From Streptomyces sp. NBC_00271 (GTDB lineage Bacteria; Actinomycetota; Actinomycetes; Streptomycetales; Streptomycetaceae), in assembly GCF_036178845.1 (NCBI RefSeq), contig NZ_CP108070.1:9176001-9240000 (forward strand): a stretch of 64,000 nucleotides of DNA, in the 5' to 3' direction. Of the stretch, positions 23,783 through 32,541 are shown piece after piece (within the stretch, counting starts at the first letter, position 1; each line of letters begins with the position of its first letter). Under the pieces are notes generated by a model. The model searched no databases and had not been told where the DNA came from. It saw only the letters and a program-made list of their open reading frames with translations. Both the position numbers and the translations under genes were made by a program.

Positions 23783-25789
23783 GTGTCCTCCACTCTTGAC
23801 TCGCCGCCCGTCCCCTCCCTCGACGCGTCCGCCCGCACGGCCCCGCGCCGCCGCACCCGCGTCCTCGCGCTGCCGGAGGCCCGCTGGGCGCTCCTCGCGA
23901 CCGCCGCCTTCCTGTCGGCACTCCCGTTGCACTTCGCTGACGCGCCAGGCTGGACGTATGGGCCGCTGTACGCGATCGCCTACCTCGCCGGTGGCTGGGA
24001 GCCGTTGCTGGCGGGACTGCGGGCGCTGCGCGGGAAGACCCTGGACGTCGATCTGCTGATGATCGTCGCGGCCCTCGGCGCGGCCGCGATCGGGCAGGTC
24101 CTGGACGGCGCCCTGCTGATCGTCATCTTCGCCACCTCGGGCGCCCTGGAGGCCCTGGCCACCGCCCGCACCGCCGACTCCGTACGTGGTCTGCTCGACC
24201 TCGCGCCCGCGACGGCGACCCGGGTGACCGCCGACGGTGAGGAGTCCGTCCCGGTGAGCCGACTCCGCGTCGGTGACGAGCTGTTGATCCGGCCGGGGGA
24301 GCGGATCGGAGCCGACGGACGGGTCCTCGACGGTACGAGTGAGGCCGACCAGGCGACCATCACCGGCGAGCCGCTGCCGGTCCTGAAGACCCCGGGCGAC
24401 GAGGTCTTCGCGGGCACCCTCAACGGCACCGGAGCCCTGCGCGTCCGTGTCGAGCGCGACCCCACCGACTCCGTGATCGCCCGGATCGTCACCCTCGTGG
24501 AGGAGGCCTCGCGCACCAAGGCGCCGACGCAACTGTTCATCGAGAAGATCGAACAGCGCTACGCGGTGGGCGTGGTGGCGGCCACGCTCACCGTCTTCGC
24601 CGTGCCGCTCGCCTTCGGCGCGGACCTCACCGGCGCGCTGCTGCGGGCGATGACCTTCATGATCGTCGCCTCGCCGTGCGCGGTCGTCCTCGCGACCATG
24701 CCCCCGCTGCTCTCCGCCATCGCCACCGCCGGCCGGCACGGCGTTCTGGTCAAGTCCGCGCTCGCCATGGAACGCCTCGGCGAGATCGACACGGCCGCCC
24801 TCGACAAGACCGGGACGCTGACGGAGGGCGCGCCCGAGGTGACGGCCGTACGCCCGGCGACCGGATCGGGGCTGGACGAGGACGCCCTGCTGGCGCTGGC
24901 GGCCGCCGCCGAGCACCCCAGCGAACACCCGCTCGCCCGCGCGATCGTCGCCGCCGCCCGCACCCGTGACCTGCGCCTCGCCCCCGCACGCGACTTCGCG
25001 GCGAAGCCGGGACACGGCGTCACCGCCACGGTCGACGGCCGGGTCGTCACGGTCGGCCGCCCCGACCCGGGCCTGGACACGGATACGCACACGGATGCGA
25101 ACACGAATGCGAACACGGACACCGACGTCGAAGGCGGCACGGTCGTCCGCGTGGAACGCGACGGCGCCCTCGTCGGCACGCTCGTCCTGGCCGACCGCCC
25201 GCGCACCGACGCCGCCGAGACGGCCGCGGGGCTCACCGCCCTGACGGGCACCTCACCCGTGCTCCTCACCGGCGACAACCCGCGCGCCGCCGCCCAGGTG
25301 GCCACCGCCACCGGCATCACGGACGTACGCGCATCCCTGCTGCCCGAGGACAAGGTCACGGCCGTACGGGAGCTCCAACGCGCCGGCCGCAAGGTCCTGT
25401 TCGTCGGCGACGGCGTCAACGACGCGCCCGCCCTGGCCGCCGCCCATTCGGGGATCGCCATGGGCCGGGCGGGTTCCGACCTTGCGCTGGAGACGGCGGA
25501 CGCCGTCGTCGTCCGGGATGAGCTGGCGGCGATCCCCGCGGTCGTACGGCTGTCCCGCGCGGCCCGCCGCCTGGTGGTCCAGAATCTCCTTGTCGCGGGT
25601 ACGTTCATCATGGTCCTCGTCCTGTGGGACCTGCTCGGACACCTCCCGCTGCCGCTCGGTGTCGCGGGCCACGAGGGCTCCACCGTGCTGGTCGGGCTGA
25701 ACGGGCTGCGGCTGCTCCGGGAGTCCGCATGGCGTCTGCGGGAGTCCGCAGGGCGTCGGCCGGACGGAGGCCGACCTCGGGCGCTGTGA
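23783..25789 (+). CDS. P1B-4-type heavy-metal ATPase (Co/Ni/Fe exporter)
   Basis: A 668-residue P-type ATPase starting at GTG. Motifs in order: TGEPLPV (actuator), SPCAVVLAT in membrane helix, phosphorylation site DKTGTLTEG, HP motif in SEHPLARAI, GDGVNDAPALAAA, and HEGSTVLVGLNGLRLL in the last helix. The SPC motif together with HEGx(S/T)xxxxxNxxRLL is the signature of the P1B-4 group (CtpD/CtpJ/CoaT), which exports Co2+, Ni2+ or Fe2+. No N-terminal metal-binding domain. An unusual acidic/Asn insertion (DTDTHTDANTNANTDTD) sits in the nucleotide-binding domain near residue 435. The C-terminal tail has two LRESA repeats. Confidence 0.92.
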   Translation: MSSTLDSPPVPSLDASARTAPRRRTRVLALPEARWALLATAAFLSALPLHFADAPGWTYGPLYAIAYLAGGWEPLLAGLRALRGKTLDVDLLMIVAALGAAAIGQVLDGALLIVIFATSGALEALATARTADSVRGLLDLAPATATRVTADGEESVPVSRLRVGDELLIRPGERIGADGRVLDGTSEADQATITGEPLPVLKTPGDEVFAGTLNGTGALRVRVERDPTDSVIARIVTLVEEASRTKAPTQLFIEKIEQRYAVGVVAATLTVFAVPLAFGADLTGALLRAMTFMIVASPCAVVLATMPPLLSAIATAGRHGVLVKSALAMERLGEIDTAALDKTGTLTEGAPEVTAVRPATGSGLDEDALLALAAAAEHPSEHPLARAIVAAARTRDLRLAPARDFAAKPGHGVTATVDGRVVTVGRPDPGLDTDTHTDANTNANTDTDVEGGTVVRVERDGALVGTLVLADRPRTDAAETAAGLTALTGTSPVLLTGDNPRAAAQVATATGITDVRASLLPEDKVTAVRELQRAGRKVLFVGDGVNDAPALAAAHSGIAMGRAGSDLALETADAVVVRDELAAIPAVVRLSRAARRLVVQNLLVAGTFIMVLVLWDLLGHLPLPLGVAGHEGSTVLVGLNGLRLLRESAWRLRESAGRRPDGGRPRAL

Positions 25790-25844
25790 GGTTGATGTCG
25801 GATTCTCGCCAGCCCCGGCCTCGCGCGTGCCCGATGCTTGAGGC

Positions 25845-27326
25845 ATGCGGAATGGGATGCACACCGACATGGAGCGCTGTGTGCGCGCTGTCCAATCGAA
25901 GGACGCGCGCTTCGACGGATGGTTCTTCACGGCGGTCCTGACCACGCGAATCTACTGCCGGCCGAGCTGCCCGGTGGTGCCGCCGAAACCCGAGAACATG
26001 ACGTTCTACCCGAGTGCCGCGGCCTGCCAGCAGGCCGGGTTCCGGGCCTGCAAGCGCTGCCGTCCGGACACCAGCCCCGGCTCGCCCGAGTGGAACCAGC
26101 GAGCCGACCTCGTCGCCCGCGCGATGCGTCTGATCGGCGACGGGGTCGTGGACCGCGAGGGCGTTCCGGGTCTGGCCGGCCGGCTCGGCTACAGCATCCG
26201 CCAGGTCGAGCGGCAGCTGCTGGCCGAGCTGGGCGCGGGACCGCTCGCGCTCGCCCGGGCACAGCGCGCCCAGACCGCCCGGCTGCTCATCGAGACCACC
26301 GCGCTCCCGATGGCGGAGATCGCCTTCGCGGCCGGGTTCTCCTCCATCCGTACCTTCAACGACACCGTGCGCGAGGTCTTCGCCCTCGCCCCGAGCGAGC
26401 TGCGCGACCGGGTGCCGAAGAAACGCGCCCCGGCCACCCCGGGCGTCCTGAGCCTGCGGCTCCCCTTCCGCGCCCCGCTCAACCCCGACAACCTCTTCGG
26501 CCACCTCGCGGCGACCGCCGTACCCGGTGTCGAGGAGTGGCGCGACGGCGCCTACCGGCGCACCCTGCGCCTGCCCTACGGCCACGGGATCGTCGGGCTC
26601 ACCCCGCACGTCGACCACATCGCCTGCCGCCTCACCCTCAGTGACCTGCGTGACCTGCCCGTCGCGATCAGCCGCTGCCGCCGCATGCTCGACCTGGACG
26701 CCGACCCGGTAGCCGTCGACGACCAGCTGCGGACGGATCCGGTGCTGGCGCCCCTGGTGGCGAAGGCCCCCGGCCGCCGGGTGCCGCGCACGGTCGACGA
26801 GGCCGAGTTCGCCGTACGGGCCGTCCTGGGCCAGCAGGTCTCCACCGCCGCCGCCCGTACCCACGCGGCCCGCCTGGTCACCGCGCACGGCGAACCCGTC
26901 GAGGACCCCGAGGGCGGCCTCACCCACGTCTTCCCCTCGCCTCAGGCGCTCGCGGCCCTCGACCCGTCCACGCTCGCGATGCCGAGCACCCGCCGCACCA
27001 CCTTCACCACCCTCGTACGCCAACTCGCCGACGGCTCCCTCCACTTGGGAGTGGAGTGTGACTGGGCCGAGGCTCGCGCCCGCCTCCTCGCCCTCCCCGG
27101 CTTCGGCCCCTGGACGGTCGACGTCATCGGCATGCGCGCCCTCGGCGACCCCGACGCCTTCCTCCCCACCGACCTCGGAATCCGGCGCGCGGCCCAGGAG
27201 CTGGACCTGCCGTCGACCCCCGCCGCCCTGACGGCGCGCGCGGCGGCGTGGCGCCCGTGGCGGGCGTACGCGGTCCAGTACCTGTGGGCGACGGACAGCC
27301 ACCCGATCAACTTCCTCCCCGTATAA
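25845..27326 (+). CDS. Ada-type regulator fused to AlkA DNA glycosylase
   Basis: A 493-residue fusion. Residues 1-80 are the Ada zinc domain (YCRPSCP and FRACKRCRP supply the four Cys, one of which accepts methyl from DNA phosphotriesters). Residues 85-190 are an AraC HTH pair (GLAGRLGYSIRQVERQL, MAEIAFAAGFSSIRTFND). The rest is the AlkA 3-methyladenine glycosylase with its HhH (ALPGFGPWTVDVIGMRALGD) and catalytic Asp in LPTDLGIRRAA. It senses methylation damage and excises alkylated bases. The ogt gene starts 50 bp downstream. ATG 25857 is an alternative start. Confidence 0.92.
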   Translation: MRNGMHTDMERCVRAVQSKDARFDGWFFTAVLTTRIYCRPSCPVVPPKPENMTFYPSAAACQQAGFRACKRCRPDTSPGSPEWNQRADLVARAMRLIGDGVVDREGVPGLAGRLGYSIRQVERQLLAELGAGPLALARAQRAQTARLLIETTALPMAEIAFAAGFSSIRTFNDTVREVFALAPSELRDRVPKKRAPATPGVLSLRLPFRAPLNPDNLFGHLAATAVPGVEEWRDGAYRRTLRLPYGHGIVGLTPHVDHIACRLTLSDLRDLPVAISRCRRMLDLDADPVAVDDQLRTDPVLAPLVAKAPGRRVPRTVDEAEFAVRAVLGQQVSTAAARTHAARLVTAHGEPVEDPEGGLTHVFPSPQALAALDPSTLAMPSTRRTTFTTLVRQLADGSLHLGVECDWAEARARLLALPGFGPWTVDVIGMRALGDPDAFLPTDLGIRRAAQELDLPSTPAALTARAAAWRPWRAYAVQYLWATDSHPINFLPV

Positions 27327-27376
27327 GCGACTTCAGGCACATGCGCATGGCTTCAAGCGACTCGAAGGTACGAACT

Positions 27377-27859
27377 GTGAAACAGCACATGGTCATCGAC
27401 AGCCCGTACGGCCCCCTCACCCTCGTCGCCGACGACGGCGTCCTGTGCGGCCTCTACATGGTCGGCCAACGCCACCGCCCGCCGGAGGAGACCTTCGGTG
27501 AACGCGACGACACGCCCTTCGGCGAGGTCACCGACCAGCTGAAGGCCTATTTCGAGGGCGAGTTGAAGGAGTTCACCCTCGAACTGCGCATGTCCGGCAC
27601 CCCCTTCCAGCGCAGCGTCTGGGAGCAGCTGCGCGGGATCCCCTACGGCGAGACCCGCTCGTACGGCGAACTGGCCGAAGCCCTGGGCAACACGGGCGCC
27701 TCCCGCGCGGTCGGCCTCGCCAACGGCAAGAACCCCATCGGCATCATCGTGCCCTGCCACCGCGTGGTCGGCGCGAACGGAAGCCTCACCGGATACGGCG
27801 GCGGCCTGGACCGCAAGCAGCGCCTGCTGGACTTCGAGAGCGGTACGGCACTCTTCTAG
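27377..27859 (+). CDS. ogt: Methylated-DNA-protein cysteine methyltransferase
   Basis: A 160-residue O6-alkylguanine transferase with the active site IVPCHRVVGANG (acceptor Cys) and helix-turn SYGELAEALGNTGASRAVG plus the substrate-loop SLTGYGGGLDRK. The GTG start at 27377 with GAAGG upstream gives the usual family length; ATG 27347 would add 10 residues. It lies just after the Ada-AlkA gene, forming an adaptive-response repair unit. Its 3' end overlaps by four bases the stop of the convergent truncated sirtuin gene. Confidence 0.93.
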   Translation: MKQHMVIDSPYGPLTLVADDGVLCGLYMVGQRHRPPEETFGERDDTPFGEVTDQLKAYFEGELKEFTLELRMSGTPFQRSVWEQLRGIPYGETRSYGELAEALGNTGASRAVGLANGKNPIGIIVPCHRVVGANGSLTGYGGGLDRKQRLLDFESGTALF

Positions 27860-28548
27860 CTCTCTTCGCTCAGGGTGCGCAGCAGCTTCGGCAGGGCGGT
27901 CCCGATCGGCTCCCGTACGACCTCGTCGGCCCGGTCGTCGTACGGTGTCGGCTCGGCGTTGACGATGATCAGCCGGGCTCCGTGATCGGCGGCGACACCG
28001 GCGAGCCCGGCGGCGGGCTGCACCTGCAGACTGCTCCCGACGGCGATGAACACCTGGCACGCCTTGGTGATGGCGACCGCCTCGCTGAGGACCACGGGGT
28101 CGAGCGGCTCGCCGAACATCACGGTCGCCGACTTGAGGATGCCGCCGCACTCCAGGCACAGCGGATCGTCCTCGCCGGCCTCGACGCGGGCGATCGCGTC
28201 CTTCATCGGGCCCCGCTTGTGGCACTTGGTGCACACGAAACTCCGCGCGGTCCCGTGCAGTTCGATGACCTTGCGTGCGGGCATGCCGGCGAGCTGGTGC
28301 AGTCCGTCCACGTTCTGGGTGATCACTCGTACGGGCACGCCGGTCCGCTCCAGGTCGGCCACGGCCCGGTGTGCGGCGTTCGGCTCGGCTTGGAGGGCGC
28401 GGTTCTCGCGTCGCATCTGCCAGGACCGCCGCCGGATCTCGGGATCGCCCATGTAGTACTCGTACGTGACGAGCTTCTCGGCCTCGGGATTGCGCCGCCA
28501 CAGCCCGTTCGGCCCGCGATAGTCGGGGATTCCGGAATCGCAAGGCAT
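27856..28548 (-). pseudogene. Sirtuin (Sir2 NAD-dependent deacylase), 5'-truncated copy
   Basis: About 230 codons of Sir2: [28 protein letters not shown] (NAD/His site), a CxxC pair in FVCTKCH and another in LCLECGG (zinc), and [14 protein letters not shown]. The frame matches the intact gene at 31494-32231 from DSGIPDYRG onward, but the preceding AILSGAGIST segment, which contains the NAD-binding GAG loop every sirtuin needs, is missing; the sequence before Asp is only Met-Pro-Cys. The downstream part is intact. It is therefore a beheaded paralogue and marks the left edge of the accessory region. Confidence 0.85.
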
Positions 28549-28648
28549 GGGTGGATGTAACACAAAGCACCGTGCCGACGAATGGAGCGTTCGGAGCACT
28601 CGCTACAGGACCATATGGGTAGTCGACGCAGCCATGGCGCTGGACGGC

Positions 28649-28960
28649 TTAACCGCCCGTCACCCAGCGGATCGCTGCGATCACACCCAACAGCACGGCG
28701 GGGCCCACCCACCACCACCCCATGATCCGTCGCACCGACGGCAGCAGCCACAGCACTCCCACCGCACCGGCAGCCCCGATGGTGAGGACGCATGAGAGAA
28801 CGATGCCGGCATACGCGTCGTCGTCCCAGGGCCCGGACGGACGGATGGTCAGTGCCGTCCAGCAGAAGTACGCAGCGACAAGGGTGAGCAGGATCAGTGG
28901 AACGGCGAGGACCAGGCGCAGGCAGCCACGGTCGTTGTCCACCTCGGAATGGCTGGTCAT
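28649..28960 (-). CDS. Small three-helix membrane protein, candidate immunity partner
   Basis: A 103-residue protein with three hydrophobic helices (LVLAVPLILLTLVAAYFCW, GIVLSCVLTIGAAGAVGVLWLL and WWWVGPAVLLGVIAAI). It has no recognised family. Its ATG overlaps the stop of the muralytic-domain gene by ATGA, so the two are translationally coupled. A small membrane protein right after a peptidoglycan-active effector is the usual place for immunity; that role is inference. Confidence 0.65.
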   Translation of the reverse strand: MTSHSEVDNDRGCLRLVLAVPLILLTLVAAYFCWTALTIRPSGPWDDDAYAGIVLSCVLTIGAAGAVGVLWLLPSVRRIMGWWWVGPAVLLGVIAAIRWVTGG

Positions 28961-30348
28961 CAGCGCAGTGCGTTCCTTGCCTCGTCCAGATTGTTCGTAA
29001 AGCCACGCCCGTAGGCCTGGGCGTCGTCGGTCTGCCAGTACGGGCCACCGTTGTAACGCGCGGCGAGTTCCTGATACTGGGCCGACGTCATCTCCTCCGC
29101 AGGCACGTTGGCGAACTCGCTCTCCGCCTTGAGTTGGGCCAGGTACTCCGAGGCGATGAAGATGTTCTGCGCAGGGTCCTGGAGAGAATCCTCCACCATG
29201 CTGCGTTGCTGGTCGGTGAGGTGGTCGGGGTCGTAGCCGAGGACCTTGGCGCCACGTCGCACCTGGATGGCAATGGGCCCCATGGACGTGTTGTCGGGAT
29301 CGCCGCCGAGACGCCAGGGGAGGCTCTCGGGGGTGATCGGACTGAGTGGGGAGTCGGCCTGTTCGCGGATGGTGTCGGTGATGTCGTCCAGGATGCCGGG
29401 CTGTCCTCCGATCTCCTGCCAGGCGATACCGGCGACCATGTCCGGCGGGAGCCCCGAGTTCCGTGCCGCCGCCTTGATGATGTCCTTGTTCGCTGTGATC
29501 CAGTCGGCGCGCTCCTGGGCGTTGGAGGGCGGACTCCAGTAACTGTCTTTCGCTCCCGGGAGGTTGGCGACCTGGAGGCGGATGTCGCGCAGCGTCGGGG
29601 AGACGATGTCGCTCCCGGCGATGGGGTAGTAGTCCTGCTTGAGGCCGCTGCCGGGCAGATGGGTCAACGGATTCGTGCGCGCTTCGGCAGCCTCTCGCCG
29701 CAAGTCCGCGATCGCCGAGACGATGTCGACGCGTTGAATGAAGCCCATGCGGAAGTCGGGCAGCAGGTCGTACGCCTGCTTGAGCTGGTGGACGCAGAGC
29801 TCCCGTGCCTCGTGTTCTGTGGTCTTCGCCAGATGGAAATCGCCGCCGGCGGCGTCGTGCAGCCGGTTCGCGTCGTCGCGGATGTCGTCGACATCCATGG
29901 TGAGTTCGGCGAAGAAGTCCATGACACCGGTGGTGGACCGCATGTCCTCCCACTGGCGCATCGGCTCCGCCTCCTGGGCCTCACGGGTGATCGCCGTGCC
30001 CTTGGTGTGGATCAGGTTTGCGAGGGACTGCTCGTTCGCCTTGCCGTTGGAGTAGTGCGCCTTGGCGACCTCCAGGGCGAACGAATAGTCGCTCAGGGCG
30101 CCGGCGGCCTTATGGTAGCCCTCGGCGAGCTGCGTGAGCAGTTTGCGCGCCTCGGTGAGCCGGGCTTCGTAGTGCTGGCTGCCGTCGCTCTTCCACTGGG
30201 TGTGCTTCTCGGCTCGCTCGGCGGACGGGTCGACCGCCACGAGCATGTCGTGCAGGCGCTTGAACTCGTCCGCGTTCCGCTCGACGAGGGGCGGGTTGCA
30301 GCCCTCCAGATATTCAACGTCCTTGCGGTGGCTGATTCCGCCGCTCAT
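28960..30348 (-). CDS. Helical protein with C-terminal lysozyme/transglycosylase-like domain
   Basis: A 462-residue protein. Residues 1 to about 230 are mostly helical and charged, with heptad-like stretches (AEKHTQWKSDGSQHYEARL, ARKLLTQLAEGYHKAAGAL) that resemble WXG100/LXG-type secretion domains. From about residue 285 there is a muramidase-like domain: IIKAAARNSGLPPDMVAGIAWQEIGG, where the Glu matches the catalytic Glu of SLT/goose-type lysozymes, and ARYNGGPYWQTDDAQAYGRGF near the end. No signal peptide, consistent with type VII export. It lies between a small helical protein gene (26 bp upstream) and a coupled membrane protein gene. Proposed: secreted peptidoglycan-cutting effector. Confidence 0.6.
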   Translation of the reverse strand: MSGGISHRKDVEYLEGCNPPLVERNADEFKRLHDMLVAVDPSAERAEKHTQWKSDGSQHYEARLTEARKLLTQLAEGYHKAAGALSDYSFALEVAKAHYSNGKANEQSLANLIHTKGTAITREAQEAEPMRQWEDMRSTTGVMDFFAELTMDVDDIRDDANRLHDAAGGDFHLAKTTEHEARELCVHQLKQAYDLLPDFRMGFIQRVDIVSAIADLRREAAEARTNPLTHLPGSGLKQDYYPIAGSDIVSPTLRDIRLQVANLPGAKDSYWSPPSNAQERADWITANKDIIKAAARNSGLPPDMVAGIAWQEIGGQPGILDDITDTIREQADSPLSPITPESLPWRLGGDPDNTSMGPIAIQVRRGAKVLGYDPDHLTDQQRSMVEDSLQDPAQNIFIASEYLAQLKAESEFANVPAEEMTSAQYQELAARYNGGPYWQTDDAQAYGRGFTNNLDEARNALR

Positions 30349-30374
30349 CGTGCCTCCGGAGCGACGTACTGGCC

Positions 30375-30794
30375 CTAGTGCAATATGTTGTCGAGGAAGC
30401 GCTGTGCCGTGTCGTCGTCGATCTTCACGAAGTCGCTGCCGACTGTTCGCAGGCGGGTGGAGAGTGCCGCGAAGAGAGCGACCGCGTCCAGGTACTGGTC
30501 ATCCGCGAATCCGGCGAACCGGGCCACCTGCTTGGCCACGTCCTCGTGTGTTCGAGGCTCCCGGGCCGTGGTGGTGAGTTCGGCGTCAGGCCGGCCCTCC
30601 TGGAGGAAGCCCGCTATTTCAATCAGCAGATTCGCGTTGCCGTTGATCGAGTCGGTCTTGGCCACCAGACTCCCGGCGACTGGTGCGCCGGTGCCACCGC
30701 TCGCGTCGGCCGGAAGCTGGTCGATCTGCATGCCCGTCGACCTGCGCGCGAGGGCGTCGGCCTTCAACTGGGCCCACTCCTCATCGAAAGACAA
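30375..30794 (-). CDS. Small helical protein, possible WXG-like or chaperone partner
   Basis: A 139-residue, largely helical protein beginning MSFDEEWAQLKADALAR, with further amphipathic helices (DSINGNANLLIEIAGFLQ, THEDVAKQVARFAGF, LFAALSTRLRTVGSDFVKI). Cys-free and without signal or membrane segments. It is the first gene of the three-gene unit that ends at 28649; size and composition suit an ESX/WXG-like secreted partner. No family recognised. Confidence 0.6.
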   Translation of the reverse strand: MSFDEEWAQLKADALARRSTGMQIDQLPADASGGTGAPVAGSLVAKTDSINGNANLLIEIAGFLQEGRPDAELTTTAREPRTHEDVAKQVARFAGFADDQYLDAVALFAALSTRLRTVGSDFVKIDDDTAQRFLDNILH

Positions 30795-31024
30795 CTCGGC
30801 TCCCCCTCCGGTTTGTTGTCTCGAACGCCTAGTCGATCACCCCATTGGGAGGGGCTTTACCCAAACCTCGCCACTTCTTTGCGGAGTGACGTCACGTCGC
30901 TCCGCCCTGACGTGCCGTGTGGTGGAAGTAACACGCAGAGAAGGGTGGTTCCTCCCGTCGCAGGTGGTGTAGCGAACAGGGCGGTTCGTGACGGGTTCGA
31001 CGAAGTCCGCACCGCTCGTGCCGC

Positions 31025-31457
31025 TTGAATCACTCGCTCAAGCAGGCGGAGTGGACCTTTCGCCTCAGCGTGTGGTTCATGACGGGTGGAGCGGTGGTGA
31101 TTCTGGCCGGAGCAGTCCTGGCGCTTGTGCCCGGACCTCAGCTATCTCCCACTTGTCACGAGCCTGACGGGAGCGCTGATCACAGTTGGCGGTGGCGCAC
31201 TGGCGCTCCACTCGAAGCGCACCATGGCCAACCTCACCAAGGCTGCTGAGGACAACGAAAGTAAGATCGACATTGACCATAAGCTCGAAGTCGCGACGAC
31301 CTTCATCGATCGGGTTGGAGACCCCGGCGCTAAGGATCGTCTCAACTCGGCCGCGGCTATGAAGGCTTTGGGCATGGAGGCGACGCCGGAGACGATGGTC
31401 AATCGGCTGCTTCCTGAGCAGGCCAAGGAGATCGAGCCGGGTGACTCCCCCTGCTGA
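31025..31457 (+). pseudogene. Two-helix membrane protein gene (TRADD-N-associated-like) with a frameshift
   Basis: The gene reads in two frames. From TTG 31025: QAEWTFRLSVWFMTGGAVV and a hydrophobic helix, then from about 31130 the next frame continues with YLPLVTSLTGALITVGGG (second helix), HSKRTMANLTKAAEDNESK and KALGMEATPETMVNRLLPEQA. Joined, these give about 140 residues: two membrane helices and a charged cytosolic tail. The layout recalls Streptomyces proteins annotated with a TRADD-N-associated membrane domain, linked to immunity signalling; this match is from memory and tentative. The frame change needs one base, so either a recent mutation or a sequencing error explains it. Confidence 0.55.
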
Positions 31458-31493
31458 ACAGCCTGAGGGCCGTGGTGGCGTTCCAGGCGCGCT

Positions 31494-32231
31494 TTAGTAA
31501 TTGATCTCATCGGTCAGCCCGCGAAGCAGTGCGGGCAGGGCGGTGCCGATCGGTTCCCGTACGACCTCGTCGGCGATCTCGTCGTAGGGGGTGGGTTCGG
31601 CGTTGACGATGACGAGCCGGGCTCCGTGGTCGGCGGCGACACCCGCGAGGCCGGCGGCGGGTTGGACCTGAAGGCTGCTGCCGACGGCGATGAAGACCTG
31701 GGAGGCCTTGGCAATGGCGGCGGCCTCGCCGAGGACGACGGGGTCGAGGCGTTCGCCGAAGAGCACGGTCGCCGATTTCAGGATGCCGCCGCACTTCAGG
31801 CACGGCGGGTCCTCCTCACCGGCTTCGACGCGGGCGAGGGCGTCCTGCATGGGTGTCTTGGCGTGGCATTCGGTGCACACGACGGTACGTGCGGTGCCGT
31901 GGAGTTCGAGGACCTTGCGGGCAGGCATTCCGGCGAGCTGGTGCAGGCCGTCGACGTTCTGGGTGATCACGCGCACGGGCACCCCGGACTTCTCGAGTTC
32001 GGCCACGGCCAGGTGTGCGGCGTTGGGCTCGGCCTGGAGCGTCCGGTTCTTCCGCCGCATCTGCCACGCCCGGCGCCTGATCTCGGGATCGCCCATGTAG
32101 TACTCGTACGTCACGAGCTTCTCGGCCTCGGGATCCCGCCGCCACAGCCCGTTCGGACCGCGATAATCAGGGATTCCTGAATCGGTGGAAATACCTGCGC
32201 CACTGAGGATGGCTACTAGAGGGCTGCCCAT
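31494..32231 (-). CDS. NAD-dependent protein deacylase, sirtuin family
   Basis: A complete 245-residue Sir2 protein: AILSGAGISTDSGIPDYRG (NAD loop), [24 protein letters not shown] (catalytic His), two CxxC zinc pairs (VVCTECH and PCLKCGG) and [21 protein letters not shown]. It removes acyl groups from lysine, giving O-acetyl-ADP-ribose and nicotinamide. It is strongly similar to the truncated copy 3 kb to the left, at DNA level as well as protein, pointing to duplication or acquisition of a close homologue. The frame could extend upstream of ATG 32231 but without homology. Confidence 0.9.
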   Translation of the reverse strand: MGSPLVAILSGAGISTDSGIPDYRGPNGLWRRDPEAEKLVTYEYYMGDPEIRRRAWQMRRKNRTLQAEPNAAHLAVAELEKSGVPVRVITQNVDGLHQLAGMPARKVLELHGTARTVVCTECHAKTPMQDALARVEAGEEDPPCLKCGGILKSATVLFGERLDPVVLGEAAAIAKASQVFIAVGSSLQVQPAAGLAGVAADHGARLVIVNAEPTPYDEIADEVVREPIGTALPALLRGLTDEINY

Positions 32232-32391
32232 GGGCCGAGAGTAGGACTCCTGCCTGATCAGAGCGAGTGGATATCGGGGCATGCCCCTCGTGCGTCGGCT
32301 GTGCTCGTCGGCCAAGGGGCATGTCCCGCGCTCAGAGCCCTTGCCTCTGGCTGTGGGAGCGGGAGCGACTCCTGCCGGGCTGAGCCGTACC

Positions 32392-32515
32392 ATCGGCAGC
32401 ATCTTTCAAGCAGTGAAACGGACGGGTACTGCGGCCTTGGTAGGCCGAGGGTCAACCCAGGTGACCCGTTCAGGACGAACTGGCGACCGTACTGCCCGAC
32501 AGGCCTCACGCCGGT
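32392..32515 (-). repeat. Dispersed ~120-bp repeat, copy A
   Basis: Read on the complement it shares blocks such as CCGCAGTACCCGTCCG, TGCTTGAAAG and TCGGGCA...TTCGTC..GAACGGG with copies B (40879-40960) and C (41609-41732). A short open frame here (PVGQ...FVLNG...PQYPSVSLLERCCRW) parallels frames in the other copies. Confidence 0.65.
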
Positions 32516-32541
32516 TCCCACGGCTGACTGATCGCTGGCCG

